Positions 31,636 to 39,746 of a stretch of 40,358 nucleotides of DNA are shown piece after piece. Under the pieces are notes generated by a model. It did not search any database and was not told the origin of the DNA. It worked only from the letters and a program-made list of their open reading frames with translations. The DNA is from Phycisphaerae bacterium (GTDB lineage Bacteria; Planctomycetota; Phycisphaerae; Sedimentisphaerales; Anaerohalosphaeraceae), in contig JAHDQI010000059.1 in assembly GCA_018433925.1 (NCBI GenBank), positions 1 to 40,358 on the forward strand, in the 5' to 3' direction. How positions within the stretch are numbered: the stretch's first letter is position 1; the number at the start of each line of letters is the position of its first letter. The position numbers were made by a program, and so were the translations under genes.

Positions 31636-32178
31636 TTATCGTTTCTTGGGTCCGTCCAAATCCAACAGGCGCCGCCAGGTCTGGATATGCCCCTGCTCGT
31701 CGGCCTGATCCTTGGCGATTACGGCTCGCGTCGCGTCATCCCAGTCGGCCGCAGCCAGAAGTTCGCTGTAATGATCAACGGCCTTGGACTCAACCCAAAT
31801 CCCCATCCGCAGAATCGCCCGTCGGCCGCAAAGCCGGCTGCCGATCCCGAAAATCATCCCCACCGCCCACCAGAACAACCGCAGCGGGCCGGGCGTCAGC
31901 CCGTATTCATACAGCCGTGTCTGGAAATCCTGCTGATGCGTCATTTCGTTACACATCGCGGCAATCAGCTCGCGGTTCAGTTCCGTCTCGGCCCGGCCGA
32001 TCTGAAGCCGGTAGATTGTCACCGCCATGGTCTCAAGCGAATGCAGCGTTCGAAGGGCTTTGCGAATTTTCTTCCGCTCTCCCGCCGGCAGTCTGCGACC
32101 GCGAAAGGCAATCTCTTCATGCCGCCACTGCGGCCGAACCACCTCGACGCCTCCGTGTTCATCCGTTTTGTTTTGCAT
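31636..32178 (-). CDS. COQ7/ferritin-like di-iron protein
   Basis: 180 residues. The four-helix di-iron pattern is visible: Glu49 (LHSLETMAV), Glu78-x-x-His81 (NEMTHQQDF), Glu130 (WVESKAVDHY), Glu161-x-x-His164 (DEQGHIQTW). This ligand order matches the demethoxyubiquinone hydroxylase (COQ7) family. A hydrophobic segment (about 101-114) could dip into the membrane. No quinone-biosynthesis gene is nearby, so the substrate is open; many bacterial members are annotated only by fold. The 111 bases between its start and the upstream holin-family gene hold no other gene. Confidence 0.85.
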   Translation of the reverse strand: MQNKTDEHGGVEVVRPQWRHEEIAFRGRRLPAGERKKIRKALRTLHSLETMAVTIYRLQIGRAETELNRELIAAMCNEMTHQQDFQTRLYEYGLTPGPLRLFWWAVGMIFGIGSRLCGRRAILRMGIWVESKAVDHYSELLAAADWDDATRAVIAKDQADEQGHIQTWRRLLDLDGPKKR

Positions 32179-32264
32179 AGCCCGGTCCCATCATCGGCTA
32201 CATGGTTACCCAAATCCTTGATTGCCCGCCGCTGGACTTACGCACTCTCCTCCGTTGACACACG

Positions 32265-32287
32265 AAAAAACCGCCCTTAAAAACGGC
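32265..32287 (-). terminator. Weak terminator-like element after the small membrane gene
   Basis: On the minus strand GCCG, a 10-base loop, CGGT (4 bp with one wobble), then six U residues, just after the stop at 32290. The stem is short, so termination would be inefficient. Confidence 0.3.
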
Positions 32288-32289
32288 CG

Positions 32290-32568
32290 TCAATTGGAAA
32301 CAGTCTTTTTCTCGGCCGCCGGTCCGCCGCAAAGACAGTTATACAGCCACGCAAAGATCATCCCGCCGATCCAGCCGTCCACAAAGGCCCAGATCAGCCC
32401 GACCACGCTGCCGGTCGGCGAGATTGTATACCCCCGGTATACCGCGCTGAGAAATTCCGACTGGACCGCATTGCCCTCAAAGACGATGATCCACCACGTC
32501 AGGAAAAAAAGACCCAGCCCCCACACCAGCCCGCAGGTCAACCCAAATGCCTTTACATTCAGCTTCAT
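32290..32568 (-). CDS. Small membrane protein, 'bacteriophage holin'-annotated family
   Basis: 92 residues from ATG 32568 (AGGGAG nine bases upstream). Two hydrophobic helices: LTCGLVWGLGLFFLTWWIIV (about 9-29) and VVGLIWAFVDGWIGGMIFAW (about 56-76), joined by a loop containing YRGYTISPTGS. This matches a bacterial family commonly annotated as holin. There is no phage context, so a lytic role is not supported; function is unknown. It directly follows the transglutaminase-like gene (16-base gap). Confidence 0.75.
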   Translation of the reverse strand: MKLNVKAFGLTCGLVWGLGLFFLTWWIIVFEGNAVQSEFLSAVYRGYTISPTGSVVGLIWAFVDGWIGGMIFAWLYNCLCGGPAAEKKTVSN

Positions 32569-32584
32569 GGTTCGCTCCCTGTTT

Positions 32585-34522
32585 TTATCCTTCCCTTTGT
32601 TTATCCGTCTCCAAAGAGACAGGTTTCGATTCCATTGAATACTCACTTTCTTTAATAATATCAACACGAATGTTTGTATAGCGGGGACAAACTGATTTAT
32701 CGGGAGGATTCCCGAATTGCCGCGTATAAAAGACACGATCGCTTAACCCGGAATATCCCTCAAGTATCCCGCCCTGCCGGTAATAAAATGAAGCTTTTTC
32801 ACGGGTTCCCAGACCGACAAAAACAGAAGGGTGTTCTGTGGAGAACTCCCACGAACTCCAGAGACCTTTTTGGGCGGCTTGCAGCAAAGGCGAGACGCCG
32901 ATCAGCTCATCCGGAATCCCATCCCGATCCGTATCGGCCCAGGCCACCGCGTGAAAGGCCCCCTCGGCTCCGGCAAGAACATGCTTGAGTTGAACCCGCA
33001 GGCGGCACGGAACCGCAAGGGCCTGGTCGGGAAGGACTTGCCAAACATAACAGGCCTGTGCCTGAGTGACACGGATGTCAACCTGTTCTTCAAGCACTCC
33101 TAAAGTACCCCTTACTGCGGCTTCGTAGGTTCTTGCCAATTCAAGAATATCATCCGCCAGGAAGGGCCGGTCGCCAACCCTGAGCCACTTGACTGCCCCG
33201 CGCAGATATCGGTGTGTTGTCTGCTGAAAATCTTCGGAACAGGCAAACGACCTCGAAAGCACGGGAGCCACGATTTGATGAATCGCATAACAAGCCAGCC
33301 CCGGGTACTCCGGAAGCTGCTTTCGGATCCGATCGTACACCTCCCAGCCCTCTTCAGGGCGGATCCATCCTTCCCGGCACGCATCCGCCAATAGCTTCCA
33401 GGCCTCCGTGCAATAAGGATTTTCTTCAAGGGCCTGATTCAGAAGCGACAAATAGTGTGCCTTCTCCGCCTGAAGCATAAAAATATGACAGGCCGCCAAG
33501 GCATTTCGATATCGTTCATAAGAGAGATTCATCGCGCCGGCCAGCATAGCAAATTCGTACTGAATTTTTCGTTTTCGCGTCAAGGGACACAGAAAGTAGC
33601 CGTTTTTGCGCCCTTCCGTGCCGCCATACCGAACAGGGTACGGCCGCTCCCCCGCCAGCCACCCCTCATACGCATGCCATCGTTCCAGCAAACGGACCGA
33701 CGGAACACCAAGACATTTAAATACACCGCTGGCATAGTACGCCTGCTGCGAACAAACCCCGCCCCGCTGGAGAATGGCAGGAAGCGCCATGGCCCCCGGA
33801 ACCTCGGTATAATTCCGAGCACGATCACCGGTTATATATTTCGGATCCGAGTGAATCCGACCAAGACTTTCCAGGGATCGATCCCGGTAATGCCGAAGCG
33901 CCCATTCCCTCTCGGCGATGGGAATGTCATTATCCGCAATATGCAGAAGCAGCGGCCACGGCAGGGTATCCAGCGGGTAAAGCATCTCCCCCTGATGCTG
34001 AAGATAATAGCCAAAGGATTCGCGGCATGACGGAACCGGACGCCCCGCAGCCACCCAATCCATCCAGTCAGCTCGAATCGTTTCCCCTTTCGCCTGACCA
34101 TACACAAAGGCAAACGCCAGTCCGAGTTGACGGAATTGATCAAATTGTCGGCCGTAGGTTTTTTTCAACTCCCACAAACAGGGTACCACCTGGGGGCTAT
34201 AATCCGGATGCAGGCCCACTAACAAATCCCGATACAAATCCTCATCCCCCTCGATCCAATCCCAGAATCCAACCGGAGCGTCAATCTCATGTTTCGCGCG
34301 GCTTGCCGAATAACGAAAAAACTGATCCATCACAGAAGCAGACAAAACTCCCTCGGCGGCCGATTCAGAGAGCTTGTGTTCTTCCAGGGAGACTAAAAGA
34401 GATAAATCAGAATCCGAAAATGCCGAAAACGAAAAAAAACCTGCATACAGAAAGAGCAATATCCCCGTTCCTCCTCGAATCCGCCTGCATGGCAGCCCAG
34501 ATGCCTTTCTGTTCAAATCCAT
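32585..34522 (-). CDS. Secreted transglutaminase-like protein
   Basis: 645 residues from ATG 34522 (GGAG seven bases upstream), giving a signal peptide (GILLFLYAGFFSFSAFS). A much longer frame upstream lacks a ribosome site and would hide the signal. The transglutaminase-like core has QRGGVCSQQAYYASGVFKCL with Cys257 and WHAYEGWL with His283. The Cys-to-His distance (26) is short for the family and the Asp is not certain. After it come helical, repeat-like segments (about 315-480) and a C-terminal beta domain with a DTDRDGIPDEL calcium-loop-like motif. It may be a cysteine protease or amidase on the cell surface. Moderately sure of the fold, unsure of activity. Confidence 0.75.
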   Translation of the reverse strand: MDLNRKASGLPCRRIRGGTGILLFLYAGFFSFSAFSDSDLSLLVSLEEHKLSESAAEGVLSASVMDQFFRYSASRAKHEIDAPVGFWDWIEGDEDLYRDLLVGLHPDYSPQVVPCLWELKKTYGRQFDQFRQLGLAFAFVYGQAKGETIRADWMDWVAAGRPVPSCRESFGYYLQHQGEMLYPLDTLPWPLLLHIADNDIPIAEREWALRHYRDRSLESLGRIHSDPKYITGDRARNYTEVPGAMALPAILQRGGVCSQQAYYASGVFKCLGVPSVRLLERWHAYEGWLAGERPYPVRYGGTEGRKNGYFLCPLTRKRKIQYEFAMLAGAMNLSYERYRNALAACHIFMLQAEKAHYLSLLNQALEENPYCTEAWKLLADACREGWIRPEEGWEVYDRIRKQLPEYPGLACYAIHQIVAPVLSRSFACSEDFQQTTHRYLRGAVKWLRVGDRPFLADDILELARTYEAAVRGTLGVLEEQVDIRVTQAQACYVWQVLPDQALAVPCRLRVQLKHVLAGAEGAFHAVAWADTDRDGIPDELIGVSPLLQAAQKGLWSSWEFSTEHPSVFVGLGTREKASFYYRQGGILEGYSGLSDRVFYTRQFGNPPDKSVCPRYTNIRVDIIKESEYSMESKPVSLETDKQREG

Positions 34523-34689
34523 ACCTCTGCTCCGTGAAAGTCCTGCCTTTCCCTGCTTGAATCTAATCATACCCTTTGACTTGGAAAATGGTATACAAAA
34601 AGCACTCTCCTGACTGACAAAACAGCATTCCGGAGAAAATATCTGCCAAAATGACAAGGACAAAACCCATTTAAGCATATCATAAATAT

Positions 34690-34710
34690 ATATAAATAAA
34701 GCGTTTATAT
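34690..34710. promoter_or_regulatory. Inverted repeat upstream of the dnaK promoter
   Basis: ATATAAA (34690-34696), 7-base spacer, TTTATAT (34704-34710), ending 16 bases before the sigma-54 -24 box. AT-rich, so chance is possible; it could be a regulator site. Confidence 0.3.
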
Positions 34711-34725
34711 CTTTACTGGTGAATC

Positions 34726-34741
34726 TGGCACGTCGTTTGCA
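34726..34741 (+). promoter_or_regulatory. Sigma-54 promoter of dnaK
   Basis: TGGCACG (34726-34732), four bases, TTGCA (34737-34741). This is a full match to the sigma-54 consensus TGGCACG-N4-TTGCW, with GG and GC separated by the required 10 bases. Transcription would begin near 34752, leaving a 5' leader of about 47 bases with AGGAG before the dnaK ATG. The divergent 276-base gap (34523-34798) holds no other recognised element apart from the inverted repeat at 34690. Confidence 0.8.
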
Positions 34742-34798
34742 ATCAATTATAGACAAGGTATTTTGTCAACAAAGAAGACCAGAACAGGAGACAGGATT

Positions 34799-36733
34799 AT
34801 GGCTAAAATTATCGGCATTGACCTGGGGACGACCAACTCAGTAGTAGCGGTCATGGAAGGCAGCAGCCCAAAGGTGCTCATTAACGCCAGCGGGAATCGA
34901 TTAACGCCTTCTGTGGTCGGCTTTACGGAAAAAGGCGACCGCCTGGTTGGCCAGACCGCCAGGCATCAACAGGTCACCAATCCGCAAAATACTGTCTTTT
35001 CAATCAAACGCTTTATGGGGCGCCGCCACAAAGAGGTCAGCTCCGAGGAAAAGATGGTTCCTTATACAATTACCGGCGGGCCAGAGGAACTGGTAAAAGT
35101 CTCTGTCCGAGGAAAAGAGTATACTCCACCTGAAATATCCGCAATGATCCTTCAGGATCTCAAAAAGACGGCCGAGGACTATCTGGGTGAGAAAGTCGAG
35201 CAGGCGGTAATTACCGTACCTGCCTATTTTAACGATGCACAGCGTCAGGCCACTAAGGATGCCGGCCGAATCGCGGGGTTGCAGGTCGAACGAATCATTA
35301 ACGAACCGACTGCCGCGGCCCTTGCTTATGGCCTGGAAAAAAAGAAAAACGAAAAAGTCGCCGTATTCGATTTTGGCGGCGGAACATTTGACATCTCCAT
35401 TCTCGACATAGGAGACAATGTATTTGAGGTTCTCAGTACCAACGGCGATACCCATCTCGGCGGCGATGACCTCGATGAGGTACTCATTAACTACCTGGCC
35501 GATGAATTCAAAAAGACCGAAGGCATCGACCTGCGAACCGATCCCATGGCCCACCAGCGGCTCAAAGAAGCGGCCGAAAAGGCCAAGTGCGAATTGAGCA
35601 CACAGGTTGAGACAGCCGTGAATCTGCCGTTTATCACGGCCGACCAGAACGGTCCCAAACATCTGAATATCACCCTGACACGCAGCAAGTTCGAGGCCCT
35701 TTGCGAACCGGTTTTCAACCGGCTCAAGGACCCCTGCCGCAAGGCCATCACAGATGCCAAACTCTCCGCCGGAGAAATCAACGAAGTCCTGCTGGTCGGC
35801 GGATCCACCCGGATTCCCAAGGTCCAGCAAACTGTCAAGGAAATCTTCCAGAAGGAACCCAACAGAAGTTTGAATCCGGATGAAGTAGTAGCCATCGGAG
35901 CAGCCATCCAGGGAGCCGTTCTGGCAGGGGATGCGGGCGTTAAAGATATTCTTTTGCTGGATGTGACCCCCCTCTCGCTGGGCGTCGAAACCCTCGGCGG
36001 TGTCATGACCAAACTGATCGAGCGAAACACCACCATTCCGACCAGCAAAAAAGAAGTCTTCTCCACCGCCGCGGACAGTCAGCCCAGCGTGGACATCCAT
36101 GTCTTGCAGGGCGAGCGCGAATTCGCTCGCGACAATCGCACCTTAGGCCGGTTTCAGCTTACCGGAATCCCCCCGGCCCCGCGAGGCATGCCCCAGATTG
36201 AGGTAACCTTCGACATCGATGCCAACGGAATCCTCAACGTTTCGGCCAAAGACCTCGGCACCGGGAAGGAACAATCCATCAAAATCCAGTCCAGTTCGGG
36301 TCTCAGCGAAGAGGAAATCGAAAAGATGACCCAAGAGGCCGAATCGCACGCAGAAGAAGACAAGAAGCGTCGCGAAGTGGTCGACCTGAAGAATCAGGCC
36401 GATCAGATGGTCTATCAGACTGAAAAACAACTCAAGGAATACGGCGACAAGGTCCCCGCGGATGTCCGCAGTAAGATCGAAAACGCCATGAATAACCTCA
36501 AAGAAGCCGCCAAAGGGGACGACGGCGAGGCAATCAAGCGGGCCCTTGAAAACTTTAACAGCGAAGTCCAGCAGCTCGGAAAAATCCTCTACGAAGAGGC
36601 GGCCAAAAAACAGGCGGCCGCCGGCGGCGCCTCGGCCGAAGGCCCTCAGCCGCAGCAGACACCGCCACCAGAGGGCGAGGTCCATCGTAAAGGCAATGAC
36701 GATGTCATTGATGCTGAGTTTGAGGCCAAATAA
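34799..36733 (+). CDS. dnaK: Chaperone DnaK (Hsp70)
   Basis: 644 residues from ATG 34799, with AGGAG nine bases upstream. The ATPase domain has all Hsp70 signatures: [34 protein letters not shown] and [13 protein letters not shown]. The substrate-binding domain (about 390-505) contains [16 protein letters not shown], followed by the helical lid and an Ala/Gly/Pro-rich tail ending [10 protein letters not shown]. Length is typical. The cytosolic chaperone folds proteins with DnaJ and GrpE, neither of which is in the window. Upstream is a sigma-54 promoter; I found no CIRCE operator (TTAGCACTC-type repeat). A strong terminator follows, so dnaK is probably a single-gene unit. Confidence 0.98.
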   Translation: MAKIIGIDLGTTNSVVAVMEGSSPKVLINASGNRLTPSVVGFTEKGDRLVGQTARHQQVTNPQNTVFSIKRFMGRRHKEVSSEEKMVPYTITGGPEELVKVSVRGKEYTPPEISAMILQDLKKTAEDYLGEKVEQAVITVPAYFNDAQRQATKDAGRIAGLQVERIINEPTAAALAYGLEKKKNEKVAVFDFGGGTFDISILDIGDNVFEVLSTNGDTHLGGDDLDEVLINYLADEFKKTEGIDLRTDPMAHQRLKEAAEKAKCELSTQVETAVNLPFITADQNGPKHLNITLTRSKFEALCEPVFNRLKDPCRKAITDAKLSAGEINEVLLVGGSTRIPKVQQTVKEIFQKEPNRSLNPDEVVAIGAAIQGAVLAGDAGVKDILLLDVTPLSLGVETLGGVMTKLIERNTTIPTSKKEVFSTAADSQPSVDIHVLQGEREFARDNRTLGRFQLTGIPPAPRGMPQIEVTFDIDANGILNVSAKDLGTGKEQSIKIQSSSGLSEEEIEKMTQEAESHAEEDKKRREVVDLKNQADQMVYQTEKQLKEYGDKVPADVRSKIENAMNNLKEAAKGDDGEAIKRALENFNSEVQQLGKILYEEAAKKQAAAGGASAEGPQPQQTPPPEGEVHRKGNDDVIDAEFEAK

Positions 36734-36754
36734 AGTAAGGTTGTCTCTGTCAGG

Positions 36755-36795
36755 AAAAAAAGCCGCCGTCCCAAGCCAGGGAAGGCGGCTTTTTT
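36755..36795 (+). terminator. Intrinsic terminator of dnaK
   Basis: AAAAAAGCCGCC (from 36755) and GGCGGCTTTTTT (ending 36795) form a long stem, followed by the T-run. Begins about 21 bases after the dnaK stop. Confidence 0.9.
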
Positions 36796-36893
36796 AAGTG
36801 TCCCTTTTATTCAGAAATCAACGTTTTTTATCTTTCTTTGATTATCTTATGCAAAATCCAATTTTTTATTGGACTTTCTTGCGTTTTCAAACG

Positions 36894-36899
36894 TATAAT
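36894..36899 (+). promoter_or_regulatory. Possible -10 box for the DUF4174 gene
   Basis: A perfect TATAAT at 36894-36899, about 50 bases before the start codon. The only -35-like sequence (TTGGAC, 36869-36874) is 19 bases away and weak. Confidence 0.35.
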
Positions 36900-36949
36900 C
36901 GACAATGTAACGAGGGTGGTGCCGGGTTTCTATATGAAGGGAGTCAATA

Positions 36950-37327
36950 ATGGTAGTTCCCAAAACCAGGCCGGACGATTTCACCTGCAAAAACCCCCTC
37001 CTTTTCATTTTTTCCCCCAATCCCGATGATCGACACTATCAAATGCAGATGGAACAGCTCGACAGTATCCAGCTTGCCGTCGAAGATTGTCATTTGATGA
37101 TTGCCGAAATCTTTGAAAAGGGGGACGGCCGAATGGGCAGATCAGATCTGCCAACCGATCGCTGCAATCGTTTCCGGGAAAAATTCAATGTTCACCCGGG
37201 CCAGTTTAAGGTTTTTCTGGTCGGCAGCGATTCGGAAGTACACTTGGTTTCCGATGATTGCATTTCGTGGCAGGAATTGATGATGCGGGTCAGTACCATC
37301 GCAAGGCAGTTTAATCCCGTCTTTTAA
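36950..37327 (+). CDS. DUF4174-domain protein
   Basis: 125 residues, ATG 36950 with GGGAG upstream. The sequence has the DUF4174 pattern: NPLLFIFSPNPDDRHYQMQM at about 15-34, MIAEIFEKGDGRM, RFREKFNVHPGQFKVFLVGS and SDDCISWQELMMRVSTIARQ. The fold is thioredoxin-like with no CxxC. The function of the family is unknown. No signal peptide is obvious, although the 'LLFIF' strand is hydrophobic. It stands alone between dnaK and the Nfu gene. The 276 bases after it (37328-37603) contain no gene, only a repeated AGTACTT (37391 and 37455) and the Nfu promoter. Confidence 0.75.
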   Translation: MVVPKTRPDDFTCKNPLLFIFSPNPDDRHYQMQMEQLDSIQLAVEDCHLMIAEIFEKGDGRMGRSDLPTDRCNRFREKFNVHPGQFKVFLVGSDSEVHLVSDDCISWQELMMRVSTIARQFNPVF

Positions 37328-37540
37328 ACCGCCGCCGGATAACCCAATGAAATGCAGGAAAACGGAGAACGGGGGGAGGTTGTTTTAAAAAGTACTTCAA
37401 ATAATCACCCGTTAAAATCCAGAGCCCGCTTGTCTTTTAATTTTCAAAAAAGAGAGTACTTTCCAGGAACCTGTCGCTATGTACCCTCGTAAAACTTAAA
37501 GACTGTTGAATAAAGATTTTACGAAACATAAATTTTGTTT

Positions 37541-37569
37541 TTGTCGAACTCTTCCCAACCTGATACAAT
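37541..37569 (+). promoter_or_regulatory. Sigma-70-type promoter of the Nfu gene
   Basis: TTGTCG (37541-37546), 17-base spacer, TACAAT (37564-37569). The boxes match 4/6 and 5/6 with ideal spacing. Transcription would start near 37576, 28 bases before the ATG, with GAGGAG in between. Confidence 0.65.
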
Positions 37570-37603
37570 GACCGCCAACAATGTTTATTCGAGGAGAATG
37601 CAA

Positions 37604-37861
37604 ATGTGTGATACATGCGGATGCGGCGAAAAAAGTTTGGATGCCAAAGTAGCTGAAGTGATAGACTCAATCCGTCCGATGCTTCAAAACGACGGTGGAG
37701 ATATAGAATTGGTCGGCCTGGATCCGGACCACACCGTTCGGGTACGCCTGCAAGGAGCTTGCCGGGGATGTCCGGGAGCTCGTATGACGCTCAAAATGGG
37801 CGTTGAACGCCTTCTCAAACAGCGCATCCCCGAAATCAAGGAAGTGGTGGCCGTTGACTGA
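37604..37861 (+). CDS. NifU C-terminal-domain (Nfu-type) Fe-S scaffold
   Basis: 85 residues from ATG 37604, seven bases after GAGGAG; an ATG two codons earlier is too close to that site. The core has IDSIRPMLQNDGGDIELVGL and the cluster-binding GACRGCPGA (CxxC), characteristic of the NifU C-terminal domain that binds a [4Fe-4S] cluster for delivery to apo-proteins. An additional N-terminal CDTCGCG stretch could bind metal and is not typical of minimal Nfu proteins. Cytosolic. It ends four bases before the convergent membrane-protein gene. Confidence 0.92.
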   Translation: MCDTCGCGEKSLDAKVAEVIDSIRPMLQNDGGDIELVGLDPDHTVRVRLQGACRGCPGARMTLKMGVERLLKQRIPEIKEVVAVD

Positions 37862-37865
37862 TTCC

Positions 37866-39743
37866 CTATGGATTCGGCGGCTTCGGCCCGGCCGTTGGGG
37901 GCAAGTGGAGCTTATAAATAAAAATAAACCGAAGCGGATATAATTCATTTCGTATAATTTCAATCCGTTCAAAAGGGCCGATCTGCCTGGGAGGCAAAAC
38001 CATCTGGTTGTTCTGGCCGGCCCGAGGCCCCAGAAACGCAATTCTACCTAACTTATATCTTCTATAGTATGTATTTTGTGTGGCCAGCCCCAGCCGTGAA
38101 TCCCAGGCAATATAGGTAATATTTCTTTTGTAACAGTTCTCAATGAATTCCTCCGGGCCTTCCCCTTCAATCCGACGTGTGTGTACAAAAGAACTCTGTT
38201 TTCCCGGTGCAAACAGGGACAGGATATGCGGCATCGTCGTAGCCATCTTTTCTCCGGGAGATGCGGTTTTGATATACCAGACAGCCAAGTCCTTAAACTC
38301 CTTATCCATCGCTCCGCTGCCGATGCGCTGGAGAAGATTGATCTGGCTGGAGGTCAGGGCAAAAGCCGTCAGGCCGCAGGCCGCCAGTATCCATCCCGCG
38401 TGGGTACCCTTGGAACGCACCAGCTCAAGAAGGCCGTACAAAATCGCCGCCCCAAGTCCAACAAGGGGAACGTGTGCCGATTGCGGGCTGTATCGGCGAA
38501 ATTCGGAAAGATCTGCGATCAGCGATACCGCCAGCGCAACAGAGAGACCGAAAAGACCCAGTTGAAGTCCGATCATTACACGCCGCGGGATTCGCACCTT
38601 CTGCCGAATCATCGCCCCGATACCCCGGATTCCATACAAAACAATCAAAAAAACAATCCAGATAACCGGCACGGCATACCGGGGCAGAGTAAAGGTTCGC
38701 GTCGCATGAAGAAGAAAATAGAGCCCCGCAAACAGGGCAAGCGAAAGCACATCCCATTGTTTCCTGCAAATCCCCCAGCCAACGGCCATCAGAAGGGCGA
38801 GGACAAATAATACCTGGCTGATTCTCAATAAGCCCCACCCCGGCGGCACACGTTTCTGCACCTCGCCTTCCTCTTCTTCATCCTCCATCCTCCATTCCGA
38901 GGGGACCTTGTGGTAGGTCGAAAAGCTTTCCTGCCAGAGATAGGTTGAAAACTTGCCAACAACCATCGGTTTTCCCTCGGCCGCCGCCTTATAAGAGCCA
39001 AGATAATCACCGGAGCCGGGCGCTCCGTGACTGAGCACCTGGCCGAGCACCCACAAGGCAACCGGCAGGCCGGCCAAAAACGTCAGCCCCGCTGCAGCCA
39101 GCCACTGCCGCCACGAACGATGCCGAAGCAGGTCCCAGACGAAAACGATCAGGATTAAAACGGCCCCTTCATACCGGATCATGCTTGCGGCGAAGGCGGC
39201 CGCATACGCCCAGCGCCCCTTCTCAAAAAGAAGATAAAAAGTCAGCAGAATAAAGAAAATCAGCGGCAGTTCGACAATCGGATGCACCATCCACCGCAGC
39301 ACCCACGGGTTGACCAGCGCCGCCAGTGTGATCCAGAAGCTTGCCTTGCCCAGAAACCGCCGGGCAATGCCATACAGCAACAGACCGCAGAACGGATACA
39401 TCAGGGCATTGAGCAGCAGCCCCGCCGTCAGCACCGGATGCGGCCCCGGAACCACCGTGCTCAACGCAATCTGAAGAATCCCCAGCCCCGGCAGGCGCTT
39501 GAAACTGCCCGGCAACTGAAACCGAAGAATGCTTCTGGCCGTATCCACAAAGGCCGGAAAATCGGAATTGGGAACGGCCTGATGTCCGAAATACAGAATC
39601 GCCAGATACGCCCCAAACAGAAACACAATAGCCGGGCCGACCATCTCCCAGGAAAGCCGCCCCCCGAAGGAAATCAGCAGGAAACGATTCGGACGGGAAC
39701 TTGTTTGCGGAGTCGCCGTTTTTTTTCGTCGTCGGGAAACCAT
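37866..39743 (-). CDS. Polytopic membrane protein, GT39/PMT-like glycosyltransferase
   Basis: 625 residues with about 11-12 membrane helices (from about 32 to 460) and a C-terminal soluble domain of about 150 residues. The first periplasmic loop has AVPNSDFPAFVDTARSILRF, where Asp in a short loop after helix 1 resembles the catalytic Asp of GT-C enzymes of the ArnT/PMT kind. The loop with EEEEGEV is unusually acidic. GT-C enzymes transfer sugars from lipid carriers on the periplasmic side. It follows the GT2 gene by 3 bases, which supports a pathway where GT2 makes the lipid-linked sugar. Specific acceptor unknown. Confidence 0.75.
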   Translation of the reverse strand: MVSRRRKKTATPQTSSRPNRFLLISFGGRLSWEMVGPAIVFLFGAYLAILYFGHQAVPNSDFPAFVDTARSILRFQLPGSFKRLPGLGILQIALSTVVPGPHPVLTAGLLLNALMYPFCGLLLYGIARRFLGKASFWITLAALVNPWVLRWMVHPIVELPLIFFILLTFYLLFEKGRWAYAAAFAASMIRYEGAVLILIVFVWDLLRHRSWRQWLAAAGLTFLAGLPVALWVLGQVLSHGAPGSGDYLGSYKAAAEGKPMVVGKFSTYLWQESFSTYHKVPSEWRMEDEEEEGEVQKRVPPGWGLLRISQVLFVLALLMAVGWGICRKQWDVLSLALFAGLYFLLHATRTFTLPRYAVPVIWIVFLIVLYGIRGIGAMIRQKVRIPRRVMIGLQLGLFGLSVALAVSLIADLSEFRRYSPQSAHVPLVGLGAAILYGLLELVRSKGTHAGWILAACGLTAFALTSSQINLLQRIGSGAMDKEFKDLAVWYIKTASPGEKMATTMPHILSLFAPGKQSSFVHTRRIEGEGPEEFIENCYKRNITYIAWDSRLGLATQNTYYRRYKLGRIAFLGPRAGQNNQMVLPPRQIGPFERIEIIRNELYPLRFIFIYKLHLPPTAGPKPPNP

Positions 39744-39746
39744 CTG

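Noticed and set aside
32290-32568. Prophage remnant suggested by the holin-type protein
   Set aside because: No other phage gene, integrase or attachment site nearby; the family is widespread outside phages.
34523-34798. CIRCE operator for HrcA before dnaK
   Set aside because: No TTAGCACTC/GAGTGCTAA repeat or close variant was found in the gap.
35000-36100. 366-codon minus-strand frame opposite dnaK
   Set aside because: Antisense shadow of a highly conserved gene; no domain or ribosome site.
37389-37462. AAAGTACT / AGTACTTT inverted repeat as a terminator or operator
   Set aside because: Arms are 58 bases apart and each is mostly the self-complementary AGTACT, so chance is likely.
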